From contig NZ_JAAMPJ010000007.1 in the NCBI RefSeq assembly GCF_011067745.1, positions 416,601-480,600 on the forward strand: DNA of 64,000 bases, written 5' to 3'. The stretch comes from Lentzea alba. Lineage in GTDB: Bacteria > Actinomycetota > Actinomycetes > Mycobacteriales > Pseudonocardiaceae. Under the pieces are notes generated by a model, which saw only the letters and a list, made by a program, of their open reading frames with translations, was not told where the DNA came from and did not search any database. The position numbers and the translations under genes were made by a program. Shown piece by piece: positions 52,672-61,970 of this stretch; the stretch's first letter is position 1; each line of letters opens with the position of its first letter.

Positions 52672-53846
52672 CGGCGCACCGCCTCGGCGTAGACCTGGAG
52701 CGTGCGGTCGGCAGCCGCTTCCCACGAGTGGTGCGCGAGGACGTACCGGCGGGCGCGGTCGCCCAGGTCCGGATCGTGGTCGGACAGCGCGCGCAGGACC
52801 GCGGCCGCGAGCTCGCCCGGTGAGGTCGTGGCGGTGCGCAGGCACGCGCCCTCCTCGCTGCCCACCACCGCCTCGTCGAACCCCGGTCCGACGACCGTCC
52901 GCGCCCGCAGCGCCATGGCCTCCAGGGCGACGAACCCGAACGGCTCGTAGGCCGAGGGGAACGCGCAGACGTCGGCGGCCACCAGGTGGTCGCGCAGCTC
53001 GTCGGTGTTGAGGTAACGGCCGAGCACGTGCACACGGTCCTGAAGACCCAGCCGGGCGACCAACGAGCGCAGGCGGTCGTCCTGACCGACCTCGGGCCAG
53101 CCCGACCCGGCCAGCACGAGGGTCGCGTCGGGAATCAGCCTGATCGCTTCCACCAGCTCCGCCACCCCCTTGTGCGCCGCGTACCTGCCCGCGAACACGA
53201 CCAGACGCCGTCCGTCCGGCAGTCCGTAGCGCGCCCGCACCTCCTTCCGCACCACCTCGCGTTCGGCCTCGTCGGGGCACGGCATCCGCCACGCCTTGCC
53301 GGCGCCGTGCGACACCACCGCCACGTTCCCGGCCAGGTACGGCACGGCGGCCGCGGTGTCCTTCGAGGGCACCACCACCAGCCGCGCCCACCGGGCCATC
53401 CCCCTGGTCAGCAGCCGCCCGAGGAAGGCGACCGCGCCGCGACTGCCCTCCCCGCGGAAGATCTCCGCCGAGTGGACGTGGAAACACACCGGGAGCCGCA
53501 ACACCAGCGCGGACACCACCCCGGCGGGCGCGCACATCCAGTCGTGCACCGCGACCACGTCAGGCCGCCGCCGCGCGACGTGCCGAACACCGGCGACGTT
53601 CAGCCGCGCCAAGGCGATCGTCATGCCCAGCCGTGTCCTCGGCAGTCCGCTGCGGCCGGTGGGCACGCGGCGCACCGTCACCCGTCCCTGCCTGGTCACC
53701 GGCGGCAGGCCTCGATGCCGTGAGGCCCCCACCAGGTCGACCTCGGCAGCACCCGACGCCAGCCCGCCGAGCAACCCCTCCACGTAAGTCCCGATGCCGC
53801 CCAACGGATCCGGCGGTGCACCGGTGGACACCATGACGACCCTCAT
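52668..53846 (-). CDS. Glycosyltransferase family 4 protein
   Basis: This 392-residue GT-B protein starts MRVVMVSTGAPPDPLGGIGTYVEGL and has the C-terminal donor-binding segment RLVVFAGRYAAHKGVAELVEA and the E-x7-E motif region PSAYEPFGFVALEAMA, all typical of GT4. It transfers a sugar from a nucleotide donor with retention. The ATG at 53846 overlaps the stop of the prenyltransferase gene by one base, with GAGG upstream. It is one of two glycosyltransferases in the operon; donor and acceptor are unknown. Confidence 0.93.
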   Translation of the reverse strand: MRVVMVSTGAPPDPLGGIGTYVEGLLGGLASGAAEVDLVGASRHRGLPPVTRQGRVTVRRVPTGRSGLPRTRLGMTIALARLNVAGVRHVARRRPDVVAVHDWMCAPAGVVSALVLRLPVCFHVHSAEIFRGEGSRGAVAFLGRLLTRGMARWARLVVVPSKDTAAAVPYLAGNVAVVSHGAGKAWRMPCPDEAEREVVRKEVRARYGLPDGRRLVVFAGRYAAHKGVAELVEAIRLIPDATLVLAGSGWPEVGQDDRLRSLVARLGLQDRVHVLGRYLNTDELRDHLVAADVCAFPSAYEPFGFVALEAMALRARTVVGPGFDEAVVGSEEGACLRTATTSPGELAAAVLRALSDHDPDLGDRARRYVLAHHSWEAAADRTLQVYAEAVRR

Positions 53847-54781
53847 CACAGCAACCTCCCCACCGCGAGGCAGCCGAGCCACATCGCGGCGTTGACCACC
53901 AGCGGCACGTCGGTGAGCACGTCCTGACTCGGCTCGCCGCCCCGCTGCCCCGCCAGCAGGTACGCGTACCGGCACAGCGCGAACACCACGAACGGCACAG
54001 TGACCACGGACAACACGGAGGCCTGCGGGTCCGGCCCGGACAGCACGAACATCTCGTAGCTCACCAAGGTCGCCGCCAGCAGCACGGCGACGAGCTGGTC
54101 CAGCAACGGCACCGAATAGCCGCTGAGCGCCGGCCGCTGCGCCACCGCCAGGCCGCGGACACCCGCCAGCTCGTGCCTGCGCTTGCCCAGCGACATCAGC
54201 AGGCAGGTGAAGTACACGCACAGGATCACCGCGGGGTTGAACGGCGCCGCCACCGCCAGACAGCCCGCGACGGCCCGCAGCACGAACCCCGCCGCGACCA
54301 CGCTGACGTCGATGAGCGGGTAGTGCTTGAGCTTGAGGCAGTACGCCAGGTTGAGCACGACGTACCCGGCGACGGTCGCCTGCACCGGCAACGGCAGCTG
54401 CGCACCGCACCCCAGCAACGCCGCCAGGCATCCGACGCCGAGCAGCACCGCGCCCAGCGGCCTGACCTTTCCGCTGGCGACCGGCCGGTGGCGCTTGACG
54501 GGGTGCAGCCTGTCCTTCTCCCGGTCGAGCCAGTCGTTGAGGACGTACACCGCTGAGGAGGCCGCGATGAAGGTGACCGTTGTGGACAGTGCCAGGAGGA
54601 CGTTCTGCCACAACGCCAACGGATCCACGACGAGGGGGACGATCAGGACGAAGACGTTCTTGACCCACTGCCGGGGCCGCAGCAGCACCAGCCAGGCGGG
54701 CAGCCTGGACGGGCGCGGCACAGCCACCGGTGTGGAGCGGACCTGTTCGGGCACAACAGGTCCGTCGCTGAGCCGCCTCAT
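53846..54781 (-). CDS. UbiA-superfamily prenyltransferase, decaprenyl-phosphate phosphoribosyltransferase-like
   Basis: This 311-residue integral membrane protein carries RPRQWVKNVFV near the N-terminus, the first aspartate motif NDWLDREKDRLHP followed by KRHRPVASG, and a later SLGKRRHEL loop. This combination (N-D-x-x-D-x-x-x-D, H-P-x-K-x-x-R-P) is the hallmark of the UbiA branch that makes decaprenyl-phosphoryl-phosphoribose from PRPP in mycobacterial arabinan synthesis. Here it sits in an unusual operon and may build the lipid-linked sugar carrier for a different glycan. It overlaps both neighbours by stop/start codons. Confidence 0.9.
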   Translation of the reverse strand: MRRLSDGPVVPEQVRSTPVAVPRPSRLPAWLVLLRPRQWVKNVFVLIVPLVVDPLALWQNVLLALSTTVTFIAASSAVYVLNDWLDREKDRLHPVKRHRPVASGKVRPLGAVLLGVGCLAALLGCGAQLPLPVQATVAGYVVLNLAYCLKLKHYPLIDVSVVAAGFVLRAVAGCLAVAAPFNPAVILCVYFTCLLMSLGKRRHELAGVRGLAVAQRPALSGYSVPLLDQLVAVLLAATLVSYEMFVLSGPDPQASVLSVVTVPFVVFALCRYAYLLAGQRGGEPSQDVLTDVPLVVNAAMWLGCLAVGRLL

Positions 54782-55914
54782 GACCGGCGACCGCTCAACA
54801 GCCGCAGGAACGCCTCTTCGTGCGCGTCCAGGGACGTCTCGCCGCCGAACAGCTTCGTCGCCGCCTCCTTGCCTGCCGCGCGGTCCTCGGCGGGCAGGGC
54901 GGCCATCTCCAGCAGCGCCGCCCGCAGCGCCACGGGGTCCCGCGGCGGCACGAGCCGGCCGAACCCGGTGGCTGTCACGGGGTGGTTCGCGCCGGGCAGG
55001 TCGGTGGCCACCGGCGGAACGCCCGTCATCATGGCCTCCACCTGCACGATCCCGAACGACTCGGCGATCGACGGCAACGCGAACACGTCGATGGAGGCGT
55101 AGAAGTCCCGCACCGCCTGGTCACGCAACAACCCGGTGAACCTGATCCGCGTGTCGCCCGCGGCCTCCCTCCGCAGCTCGGCGATGTTGCTGCCACCGGC
55201 CACGGTGCGATCGTCCCCGGCGATCAGCAACCGCGCCGCGGGGTCGTTGATCGACCGGAACGCGCGGATGAGGTGTTCGATGCCCTTCTCCACGGCGATC
55301 CGCCCCATGAACCCGATGTGCAGGCCTTCCCCGTCGCGCAGCACGGGCGCGCCGCCGGAGCGGTCCAGGCACGGCGACGGGATGGGCAGCAGGGCGCGGC
55401 GCCGGATGGTGGGCCAGATCCGCGATCCCCTCGCCTGCTCCTCGCTGTTGGTGATGACGAGATCCGCCTTGCGCAGCGCCACCTTGCACACCTGGTCGAC
55501 CGACCACAGGCCGAAGCGGTTCACCAGGCCGTCGGGCAGGAACGCGTCGATGTGGTAGGTCACGACGAGCTTGGCCGGACCTCGAGCGGCGGCGACGAAC
55601 GCGGCCTCGGGGTTGGGCAGGTGCAGGTGCAGGAGGTCGGAGCGGGCGGCGAGGCGCCCGGCCAGGATCGGCAGCGCCGGGCTGAGAAACCCGCGGCTGA
55701 CCTTGGCGAGCACCGGCGCCCGGAACACGTGGACGCCGTTGAGGACCTCGTGGCGCGGCAACGCCGGATCGTGCCGGGCGCAGACCACCGCGACCCGCCA
55801 CCCCCGGCGGGCGAGCCCCTCCGCGGTCAGGCGCGCCGACTCGGTCAGGCCGCTGACGTAGGGGGCGTAGTAGTCGAGCATCACCGTCACGTCGAACGTT
55901 CGTGCGTGCGGCAC
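54778..55914 (-). CDS. Glycosyltransferase family 4 protein
   Basis: This 378-residue GT-B enzyme has the N-terminal glycine-rich acceptor region (LDYYAPYVSGLTESARLTAEGL), the donor-site block GEGLHIGFMGRIAVEKGIEHLI and the E-x7-E region IAESFGIVQVEAMM, with MTGVPPVATD. It is not very close in sequence to the second GT4 of the operon. I chose the GTG at 55914 with an AAGGGA site instead of a TTG eight codons upstream. It overlaps the prenyltransferase start by four bases. Confidence 0.93.
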   Translation of the reverse strand: MPHARTFDVTVMLDYYAPYVSGLTESARLTAEGLARRGWRVAVVCARHDPALPRHEVLNGVHVFRAPVLAKVSRGFLSPALPILAGRLAARSDLLHLHLPNPEAAFVAAARGPAKLVVTYHIDAFLPDGLVNRFGLWSVDQVCKVALRKADLVITNSEEQARGSRIWPTIRRRALLPIPSPCLDRSGGAPVLRDGEGLHIGFMGRIAVEKGIEHLIRAFRSINDPAARLLIAGDDRTVAGGSNIAELRREAAGDTRIRFTGLLRDQAVRDFYASIDVFALPSIAESFGIVQVEAMMTGVPPVATDLPGANHPVTATGFGRLVPPRDPVALRAALLEMAALPAEDRAAGKEAATKLFGGETSLDAHEEAFLRLLSGRRS

Positions 55915-55934
55915 AGTGTTTCCCTTCTCAGGTC

Positions 55935-57020
55935 TCAAGACGTGGGCGGGACGGTGACCCTGATCTCCTGCGCGGCGTGGTCCGAGAACGCCTCCCCGCC
56001 GCCGAAGCGGTAGCCGGGCACGACCAGGTCACCGGAGGTGTAAAGCCAGTCCAGCCGCCACAACCGGGGCAACGGGTAGTCGGAGACGGGCCAGGAGGGC
56101 GTGGACGAGCCGCCGCCGTCGGGATCGTGCGAGCGGATTCCCGTTCCCAGCCCGGTGAGCTCCATCCAGGGCGAGTTGAAGTCACCGGCCACGACGACCG
56201 GGTTGCGGTTGCCCGCGAGGTCGGCGCGCAACCGATCGAGCTCGCGCAGCCGCCAGGTGCCCTGGTCGTGCAGGAACCGGTAGAACCGGGCGCTGAACGG
56301 GTCGTCGCCGATCCGGAACGGCACCGGCAGGTGCACGTTGTAGAACGAGATCGTGCGGCCGCCGGCCCGCACGTCGGTGCGCTGGGACTTGCGGCCCTGC
56401 CAGTACCAGCCGGTCTCGGTGCCGGGGTCGGGCTGGTGGTGCGTGGCGACGACGGGCAGCCGGGTGAGGGTCAGCAGCTCACCGTCGGCCGACACCTCGT
56501 AACCGGGGAACTCCGCGCGCAGCCGGGCGGTGTCGTCGATGCGGACCGGCCGGTCGTCGCCCTGCCAGTACAGGTACTCCTGCAGCAGGTAGACGTCCGC
56601 GTCCTGGCGGCGCAGGAACTCGTAGAAGGCGTCCTCGTCGTCGGACATCCGCCAGTAGTCGGTGGACCAGGCGAAGACCTTCACCTCGATCCCCCGCACC
56701 CCGGTCTCGCCCGTCCACGTCGGGACACCGCCCGCCAAGCAGGCCCCGGCCAGCAACAGGATCACCAGCGCGGCGGACAGCCTGCGCCGCACGGGTCGCG
56801 CGAACCACGCGACCGCGAGCAGCACCACCGGAACCGCCACCAACGCGACCGGTGGAGTGGCTTCGAAAAGCAGCCACACCCACCACTCCCCCACCAGCAG
56901 GACGTGCAGAACGAGGAACACCGCCCACGCCACCGCGGCGCTCACGAGGAGCCGCGTTCCCCAGCACCACCGACGCCCCTTCGAGTCCTCTGTGGACTCC
57001 GTCGTGGTCTCTGCTGTCAT
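55935..57020 (-). CDS. Membrane-anchored endonuclease/exonuclease/phosphatase (EEP) family protein
   Basis: This 361-residue protein begins with three predicted membrane helices (to about residue 95), then an EEP domain. Visible motifs are the LLQEYL glutamate, NVHLPVPF, GDFNSPW with its metal-binding Asp/Asn, and the C-terminal SDHAAQEI. EEP enzymes hydrolyse phosphodiesters or phosphomonoesters; sphingomyelinase-like and inositol phosphatases belong here too. In this operon a phosphate-removal step on a lipid-linked sugar is plausible. It starts one base after the epimerase stop. Confidence 0.88.
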   Translation of the reverse strand: MTAETTTESTEDSKGRRWCWGTRLLVSAAVAWAVFLVLHVLLVGEWWVWLLFEATPPVALVAVPVVLLAVAWFARPVRRRLSAALVILLLAGACLAGGVPTWTGETGVRGIEVKVFAWSTDYWRMSDDEDAFYEFLRRQDADVYLLQEYLYWQGDDRPVRIDDTARLRAEFPGYEVSADGELLTLTRLPVVATHHQPDPGTETGWYWQGRKSQRTDVRAGGRTISFYNVHLPVPFRIGDDPFSARFYRFLHDQGTWRLRELDRLRADLAGNRNPVVVAGDFNSPWMELTGLGTGIRSHDPDGGGSSTPSWPVSDYPLPRLWRLDWLYTSGDLVVPGYRFGGGEAFSDHAAQEIRVTVPPTS

Positions 57021-57021
57021 G

Positions 57022-58056
57022 TCAGAAGAACACCTTCGCCAGGCCCAGCACGCCCTGCCGCCACGGGTCGCGGCTCGTGCGCCCTCCCCCAGGTTCCGGG
57101 CCGTCCGGCCGCCGGGCACGCCACCACTCGTAGGTCTGCAGAATCGCGTCGCGGTTCGACATCCGGGGCCGGAACCCGAGCCGGTCGCGGGCCTTGTCGA
57201 CGCTGACGAACGAGTCGGCGAGCAGCTTGTGCACCAGCCTGCCGTACACGGGCGAGAGACGCGTCCGTTCCAGACCGCGCAACACCGCCACCGCGGGTCC
57301 GCTGGGCACCGACACGACCCGCTTTCCGTACCCGGCCGCGTCCAGCACCGCCTGGAAGTCCGTGCGCAGCGTGCCGAACTCCGCGGCGCCGATGTTGTAG
57401 GTGTCGCACGCGATCGACTCCGGCGCCCGCAACACGGTCATGATCGCGTCCACCAGATCGTCCAGCGCGAGCATCTGGATGCGCACGTCGCCCTTGCCCA
57501 GCACGGGAAAGTTCCTGCCCTCCTCGGCCCACTGGAAGAGCATGTCGAACAGCCCCATCCGGCCCGGCCCCAGAAAGGTCTTGGGTCGCAGCACCGGCAG
57601 GCACATTCCCTCGGCCCTGAACCGTTCCGCCACCTCTTCGGCCGCCGCTTTGGCGCCGCTGTAGGTGTCCACGGGCTCGTGTGGATGTTCCTCGGGCGTC
57701 GGCACCAGACGCGGTAGCCCGTAGACGGCGGTCGAGGAGATGTGCACGATCCTCGCGACCGCCGCCGCGCGCGCCGCCTCCAGCACGGTCGTGGTGCCTT
57801 CGACCACAATGGACCTGATGTCGGCCGCCGGGTAGCTGGGCAGCGCGGAGGCGCAGTGCACCACCACGTCGGCCCCGCCGAACGCTTGAGCCAGGGCGCG
57901 CGGGTCGCGAATGTCGCCGGTGGTGGACGTCAGCCCCGGCCGTTCCGGCACCGGGCGCAGGTCGAACGCGTGGACCTCGTGCCCGTCTCGTACCAGCCGT
58001 TCCACCAGGTGCGAGCCCAGGACACCGGCCGCGCCGGTCACGGCCACGCGGGTCAC
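57022..58056 (-). CDS. NAD-dependent epimerase/dehydratase (extended SDR)
   Basis: This 344-residue protein has the N-terminal NAD motif TGAAGVLGSHLVE, the catalytic Ser-Thr region VHISSTAVYG and the YSGAK active-site Tyr-Lys (in DTYSGAKAAAEE). These fit nucleotide-sugar epimerases, dehydratases or reductases; the final function cannot be told. The GTG start overlaps the aminotransferase stop by four bases (GTGA). With the aminotransferase upstream it could make an amino-deoxy sugar nucleotide. Confidence 0.92.
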   Translation of the reverse strand: MTRVAVTGAAGVLGSHLVERLVRDGHEVHAFDLRPVPERPGLTSTTGDIRDPRALAQAFGGADVVVHCASALPSYPAADIRSIVVEGTTTVLEAARAAAVARIVHISSTAVYGLPRLVPTPEEHPHEPVDTYSGAKAAAEEVAERFRAEGMCLPVLRPKTFLGPGRMGLFDMLFQWAEEGRNFPVLGKGDVRIQMLALDDLVDAIMTVLRAPESIACDTYNIGAAEFGTLRTDFQAVLDAAGYGKRVVSVPSGPAVAVLRGLERTRLSPVYGRLVHKLLADSFVSVDKARDRLGFRPRMSNRDAILQTYEWWRARRPDGPEPGGGRTSRDPWRQGVLGLAKVFF

Positions 58057-59477
58057 CACGACGCCAACCGCTCGCGCACGAACCGGCCCAGCAGCCGGGT
58101 CATGCCCTCGTCGAGAGTGGCGTCGAGAGCGTCGAGGAACCGTTCCGCGTCTTCGGGTTCCGCGACCAGCGGCGGGCTGACCACCAGCGGGCTGCGGCCG
58201 TTGAGCGTGTTGTAGGTGTAGATGTCGTGCTTGCGGTACAAGGTGTCGATCACCGCCGCGGTCACGACCTTGGTGCGGATCAACGGGTCCTTGGCGAGGC
58301 CCGCGGGCAGCTTGGCGATCAGGTCGAGCACCTTCGGGCCGCCGGTGAGGAACACCCCGAACAACGCCCCCGCGCCGCGCACGTCCGCGACGCTGTCCGG
58401 GTGAGCCTTGCGGATGCGTTCCAGTCCGGGCGCGAGCACCGCCTCCAGCGCGCGGGCCCGTGCCGGGTAGTCGTCCTCGACCGCGATGGCGATGGCCTCG
58501 ATGGCCGTCGCGGTCTCCTCGCCGAACCCGTAGTAGGTCGTGCTGGTGCTCTGCAGCATCGCGTCGGTCATGTTGTCGTAGGCCTTGCGGAACACCGGTT
58601 CGCGCGCCACGTAGGCCGAAACGGAGGACTTCCCGCCACCGAAGGACTTCGACGTGGTGACCACGTCCGGCACCAGGCCGTCGTACCGGGTGAAGTGGAA
58701 CATGCTGCCCGTCTTGCCCCAGCCGGTGTAGATCTCGTCGAAGACCAGCACGATGTCCTCGGCGGTGCACAGCTTCCTCAGGCCGCGCAGGAACTCCTCG
58801 GAGCACCACCGCATCGTGGAGGCGCTGAAGGGTTCGACCAGCAGCGCGTAGACGTCGCTGCGGCCCTGGTCGTCGCGCGAGGCGTCGACCTCGCGGCGCA
58901 CCGATTCGAGGTCGTCGTAGGTGAACGTGCCGATGCCGGGGATCGTCGGGAACGCGAAGTGGTTCTGCGCTCCGCCGGTGAGGCCGCCGGACCCGAGCAG
59001 CTTGCCGTGGAAGCTGTTGTCCGCGCGCAGGATCCGCTGCCTCCGGCCGCCGTGGTACTTGTAGGCCAGCTTGACCGCGCCCTCGACGGCCTCCGCGCCG
59101 GAGTTCGGCACGAACGAGCGGGAGAGGTCGCCGGGCAGCACCGCCGCGAGGTTGTGGCCCAGCGCGGCGAGGTAGGGCGAGAAGTAGGTCTTGTGCACCT
59201 CCATGCGCCGTCGTTCCTGGAACTTCCGCCGTGCGGCCAGGATGCGCGGGTGGTTGTGCCCGTGGTTGAGCACACCCACTCCGCCGGTGAAGTCCAGGAT
59301 CCTGCGGCCGTCCCGGGTGTACACGTACGCGCCCTCGGCGTGGTCGACGAGGTCGCGGCCGAAGCCGAACGACGTCATCAACCGGACCTGGTTCTTGTTG
59401 ACGTACTTGCGATAGAGCTCGTGCACCTGTCCCACGTCGAGACTCTCGGCCTCGTCGAGGCCGATCAGGTTCGTCAC
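58053..59477 (-). CDS. Class III PLP-dependent aminotransferase
   Basis: This 474-residue aminotransferase has LDFTGGVGVLNHGHNHP, PNSGAEAVEGAVKLAYKY, VFDEIYTGWGKTG and the PLP lysine in TSKSFGGGKSS (Lys277). It is longer than the average family member. The GTG at 59477 follows GGGGGG. It is the first gene of the leftward eight-gene operon and is divergent from an XRE-NB-ARC-TPR regulator. Being class III, it more likely acts on a diamine, keto acid or 2-deoxy-inosose-type substrate than as a standard sugar 4-aminotransferase (those are mostly DegT). The exact substrate is open. Confidence 0.93.
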   Translation of the reverse strand: MTNLIGLDEAESLDVGQVHELYRKYVNKNQVRLMTSFGFGRDLVDHAEGAYVYTRDGRRILDFTGGVGVLNHGHNHPRILAARRKFQERRRMEVHKTYFSPYLAALGHNLAAVLPGDLSRSFVPNSGAEAVEGAVKLAYKYHGGRRQRILRADNSFHGKLLGSGGLTGGAQNHFAFPTIPGIGTFTYDDLESVRREVDASRDDQGRSDVYALLVEPFSASTMRWCSEEFLRGLRKLCTAEDIVLVFDEIYTGWGKTGSMFHFTRYDGLVPDVVTTSKSFGGGKSSVSAYVAREPVFRKAYDNMTDAMLQSTSTTYYGFGEETATAIEAIAIAVEDDYPARARALEAVLAPGLERIRKAHPDSVADVRGAGALFGVFLTGGPKVLDLIAKLPAGLAKDPLIRTKVVTAAVIDTLYRKHDIYTYNTLNGRSPLVVSPPLVAEPEDAERFLDALDATLDEGMTRLLGRFVRERLASW

Positions 59478-59596
59478 TTGTCCCCCCGAGCTGATGTCGC
59501 CCCTCACTTGCCGCTCCGGGACTAGACTCTGCCGGGGTCGCGATCTCAGGGGACAGGTCCGCGACCGGACATTGACCGGACACTCTGGGGGGCCTG
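59478..59596. promoter_or_regulatory. Divergent promoter of the glycan operon and its neighbouring regulator
   Basis: The 119-bp gap contains both promoters. The segment TCCGCGACCGGACATTGACCGGACACTCTG near 59558-59587 includes a repeated GACCGGACA at 59563-59571 and again about 59575-59583, 12 bp apart. This could be the regulator's site. No other gene is visible. Confidence 0.5.
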
Positions 59597-61945
59597 ATGT
59601 CCGACGACTCCGGCGGCCGAACGGCGCCGGGCGAGCTCGGCGCGCTGGTGCGCGACTGGCGCGCCAGGGCGTTGCTGACGCAGGAACAACTGGCCACGCG
59701 GGCAGGCCTGAACGTGCGGACGATCCGGCGGCTGGAGAACGGTGCGCTCCGGCGGCCGCGCAGTGCGTCGGTACGGCTGTTGATCGACGCGCTGAGGCTC
59801 GACGCGGTGGAGGCGGGGGCGCTGACCGCGATCGCACGAGGCCTGCCGGCACCAGCCGACGGCAAGCCCGCCGATCGGCCCGCGACCACTCGCCCGGCGT
59901 CCACGCCCGCCGCCGTCGCGGTCCGCCAGCTCCCGGCCGGCATCGCGGGTTTCACCGGCCGCGATGCTCTGTTGCGCCGGCTGGACGGCCTTCTCACCGA
60001 CACCGGCGACGACGCCGCCACTCCCGTCGCCGCCATCACCGGGCCGGCCGGGGTCGGCAAGACCTCGCTCGCCGTGCACTGGGCACACCGGGCCGCGCCG
60101 CGCTTCCCGGACGGCCAGCTCTACGTGGACCTGCGCGGGTTCGATCCCAGCGGAACGGCGGTCGACCCGTCGGAGGCGCTGCGCGGCTTCCTGACCGCGC
60201 ACGGCGTGGCGCCCGACCGCGTGCCCGCGGGCACCGAGGCGCAGGCAGCCCTGTACCGCAGCCGGTTGGCCGGGCGGCGCGTGCTCGTGCTGCTCGACAA
60301 CGCCCGTGACGCCGACCAGGTGCGGCCGCTGCTGCCGGGCGACGGGGCGTGCACGGTGCTGGTCACCAGCCGGACGCCGCTGGCCGGGTTGATCGCCAAC
60401 GAGGGCGCGCACGCGGTGATCGTGGACGTGCTGACCCCCGCGGAGGCGAAGCGGATGCTGGCGCGCCGGTTGGGTCAGCGCCGCACCTCCGCCGAACCCG
60501 CGGCGGTGGTGGAGATCGTGGAACTGTGTGCCCGCTTGCCGCTGGCGCTCGCGGTGGTGGCGGCGCGGGCGGCGATCCGCCCCGGTTTCCCGCTGGCGCG
60601 GTTCGTCACCGACCTGCGGACGACCCGCCTGGACGCGTTGTCCGGCGGAGACGCGCGGGCGGACCTGCGCAACGTGTTCTCGTGGTCGACGCGGGCGTTG
60701 AGCGCTCCCGCGGCCAGGCTGTTCCGGTTGCTGGGCACGCATCCCGGGCCGGACACCAGTGTCGCGGCGGCGGCCAGCCTGGCGGCCCTGCCGGTGCCGG
60801 AGGTGCGTGCGCTGCTGACCGAACTGGCCGACGCCCACCTGGTCCTGGAACACCACCCGGGCCGCTTCACCTTTCACGACCTCCTGCGTGCGCACGCCGA
60901 GGAGACCGCGCGGGAAGAGGAATCCGAGGCCGACCGGCGGGCGTCGACGTTGCGCATCCTCGACCACTACCTGCACACCGGGCACGCCGCCGCGACGCTG
61001 CTCAACCCGCAGCGCACGGAAGTGGTGCCCGCGCCGCCGCACCCCGGGGTGCTGGTGGAGGGCATCGCCGGTTACGCGGACGCCACGGCGTGGTTCACCG
61101 CGGAACACCGGGTCCTGCTCGCGGCCACCGAGCACGCCGCCCGGCACGGCGCGGACCGCCACGCCGCGGAGCTCACCTGGGTGGTGTCGGGTTTCCTGGA
61201 ACGCCAAGGTCATTGGGACGACTGGATCCGCTGCCAGCTCGTGTCGCGGGCGGCCGCAGCCCGGCTGGGCGACCTGTCGCTGGAAGCCGCCGCGCACCGC
61301 AACCTGGGCCGGGCGCACTCGCGGCTGGGGCGCACGGCCGAAGGGCACCACCACTACCGGCAGGCGTTGGAGCTGTACCAACGGGCCGGTGATCTCGGTG
61401 GACAGGCCAGGACGCACACGAACCTGGCGCTGCTGCTGGAACAGTCGCGCAACTACGAGGAGGCCTTGAGCCACGCCCAACGGTCGTTGTCGATCCACCG
61501 GCTGGTGGCGGACAACGGAGTAGGTCACGCCAACGCCCTGAACACGGCCGGCTGGTGCTACGCGCTGGTCGGCGACTACCAGCAGACGCTGGTGCACTGC
61601 CAGGAAGCGATCGTGCTGCACCGCCGCATCCACGACCGCGACGGCGAGGCGGCCACGTGGGACACGCTCGGGTACGCGCACCACCATCTCGGCAACCACC
61701 GGCAGGCGGTGACGTGCTACGAGACGGCGATCCGGCTGTACCGCGAACTGGGTGACCACTACTACGAGTCGGTCAGCCTGCTGCACCTGGGCGACCTGCA
61801 CGGCGAGTCCGGTGACTCGGCCGCCGCACGCGACCTCTGGCAGCAGGCACTCGACATCCTCACCGACCTGGACCACCCGGCCGCCGACGACGTCCGCTCA
61901 CGTCTGCGCAACGGCACCGTCAAGCCGTCCGCGATGACGAGGTAG
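59597..61945 (+). CDS. XRE-type helix-turn-helix, NB-ARC ATPase, TPR regulator
   Basis: This 782-residue protein begins with an XRE-like helix-turn-helix (LTQEQLATRAGLNVRTIRRLENG, about residues 28-50), followed by an NB-ARC domain with Walker A GPAGVGKTSLAV and LLDNARDADQV, and C-terminal TPR repeats (RTAEGHHHYRQALELYQRAGD and others). It has the same ATPase and TPR layout as the protein at 43427-45760 but a different DNA-binding domain. It is divergent from the eight-gene glycan operon and is its likely regulator. The SDR gene follows 25 bp downstream. Confidence 0.93.
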   Translation: MSDDSGGRTAPGELGALVRDWRARALLTQEQLATRAGLNVRTIRRLENGALRRPRSASVRLLIDALRLDAVEAGALTAIARGLPAPADGKPADRPATTRPASTPAAVAVRQLPAGIAGFTGRDALLRRLDGLLTDTGDDAATPVAAITGPAGVGKTSLAVHWAHRAAPRFPDGQLYVDLRGFDPSGTAVDPSEALRGFLTAHGVAPDRVPAGTEAQAALYRSRLAGRRVLVLLDNARDADQVRPLLPGDGACTVLVTSRTPLAGLIANEGAHAVIVDVLTPAEAKRMLARRLGQRRTSAEPAAVVEIVELCARLPLALAVVAARAAIRPGFPLARFVTDLRTTRLDALSGGDARADLRNVFSWSTRALSAPAARLFRLLGTHPGPDTSVAAAASLAALPVPEVRALLTELADAHLVLEHHPGRFTFHDLLRAHAEETAREEESEADRRASTLRILDHYLHTGHAAATLLNPQRTEVVPAPPHPGVLVEGIAGYADATAWFTAEHRVLLAATEHAARHGADRHAAELTWVVSGFLERQGHWDDWIRCQLVSRAAAARLGDLSLEAAAHRNLGRAHSRLGRTAEGHHHYRQALELYQRAGDLGGQARTHTNLALLLEQSRNYEEALSHAQRSLSIHRLVADNGVGHANALNTAGWCYALVGDYQQTLVHCQEAIVLHRRIHDRDGEAATWDTLGYAHHHLGNHRQAVTCYETAIRLYRELGDHYYESVSLLHLGDLHGESGDSAAARDLWQQALDILTDLDHPAADDVRSRLRNGTVKPSAMTR

Positions 61946-61970
61946 CCACCAGAGGCGCGATACTTCTTCC

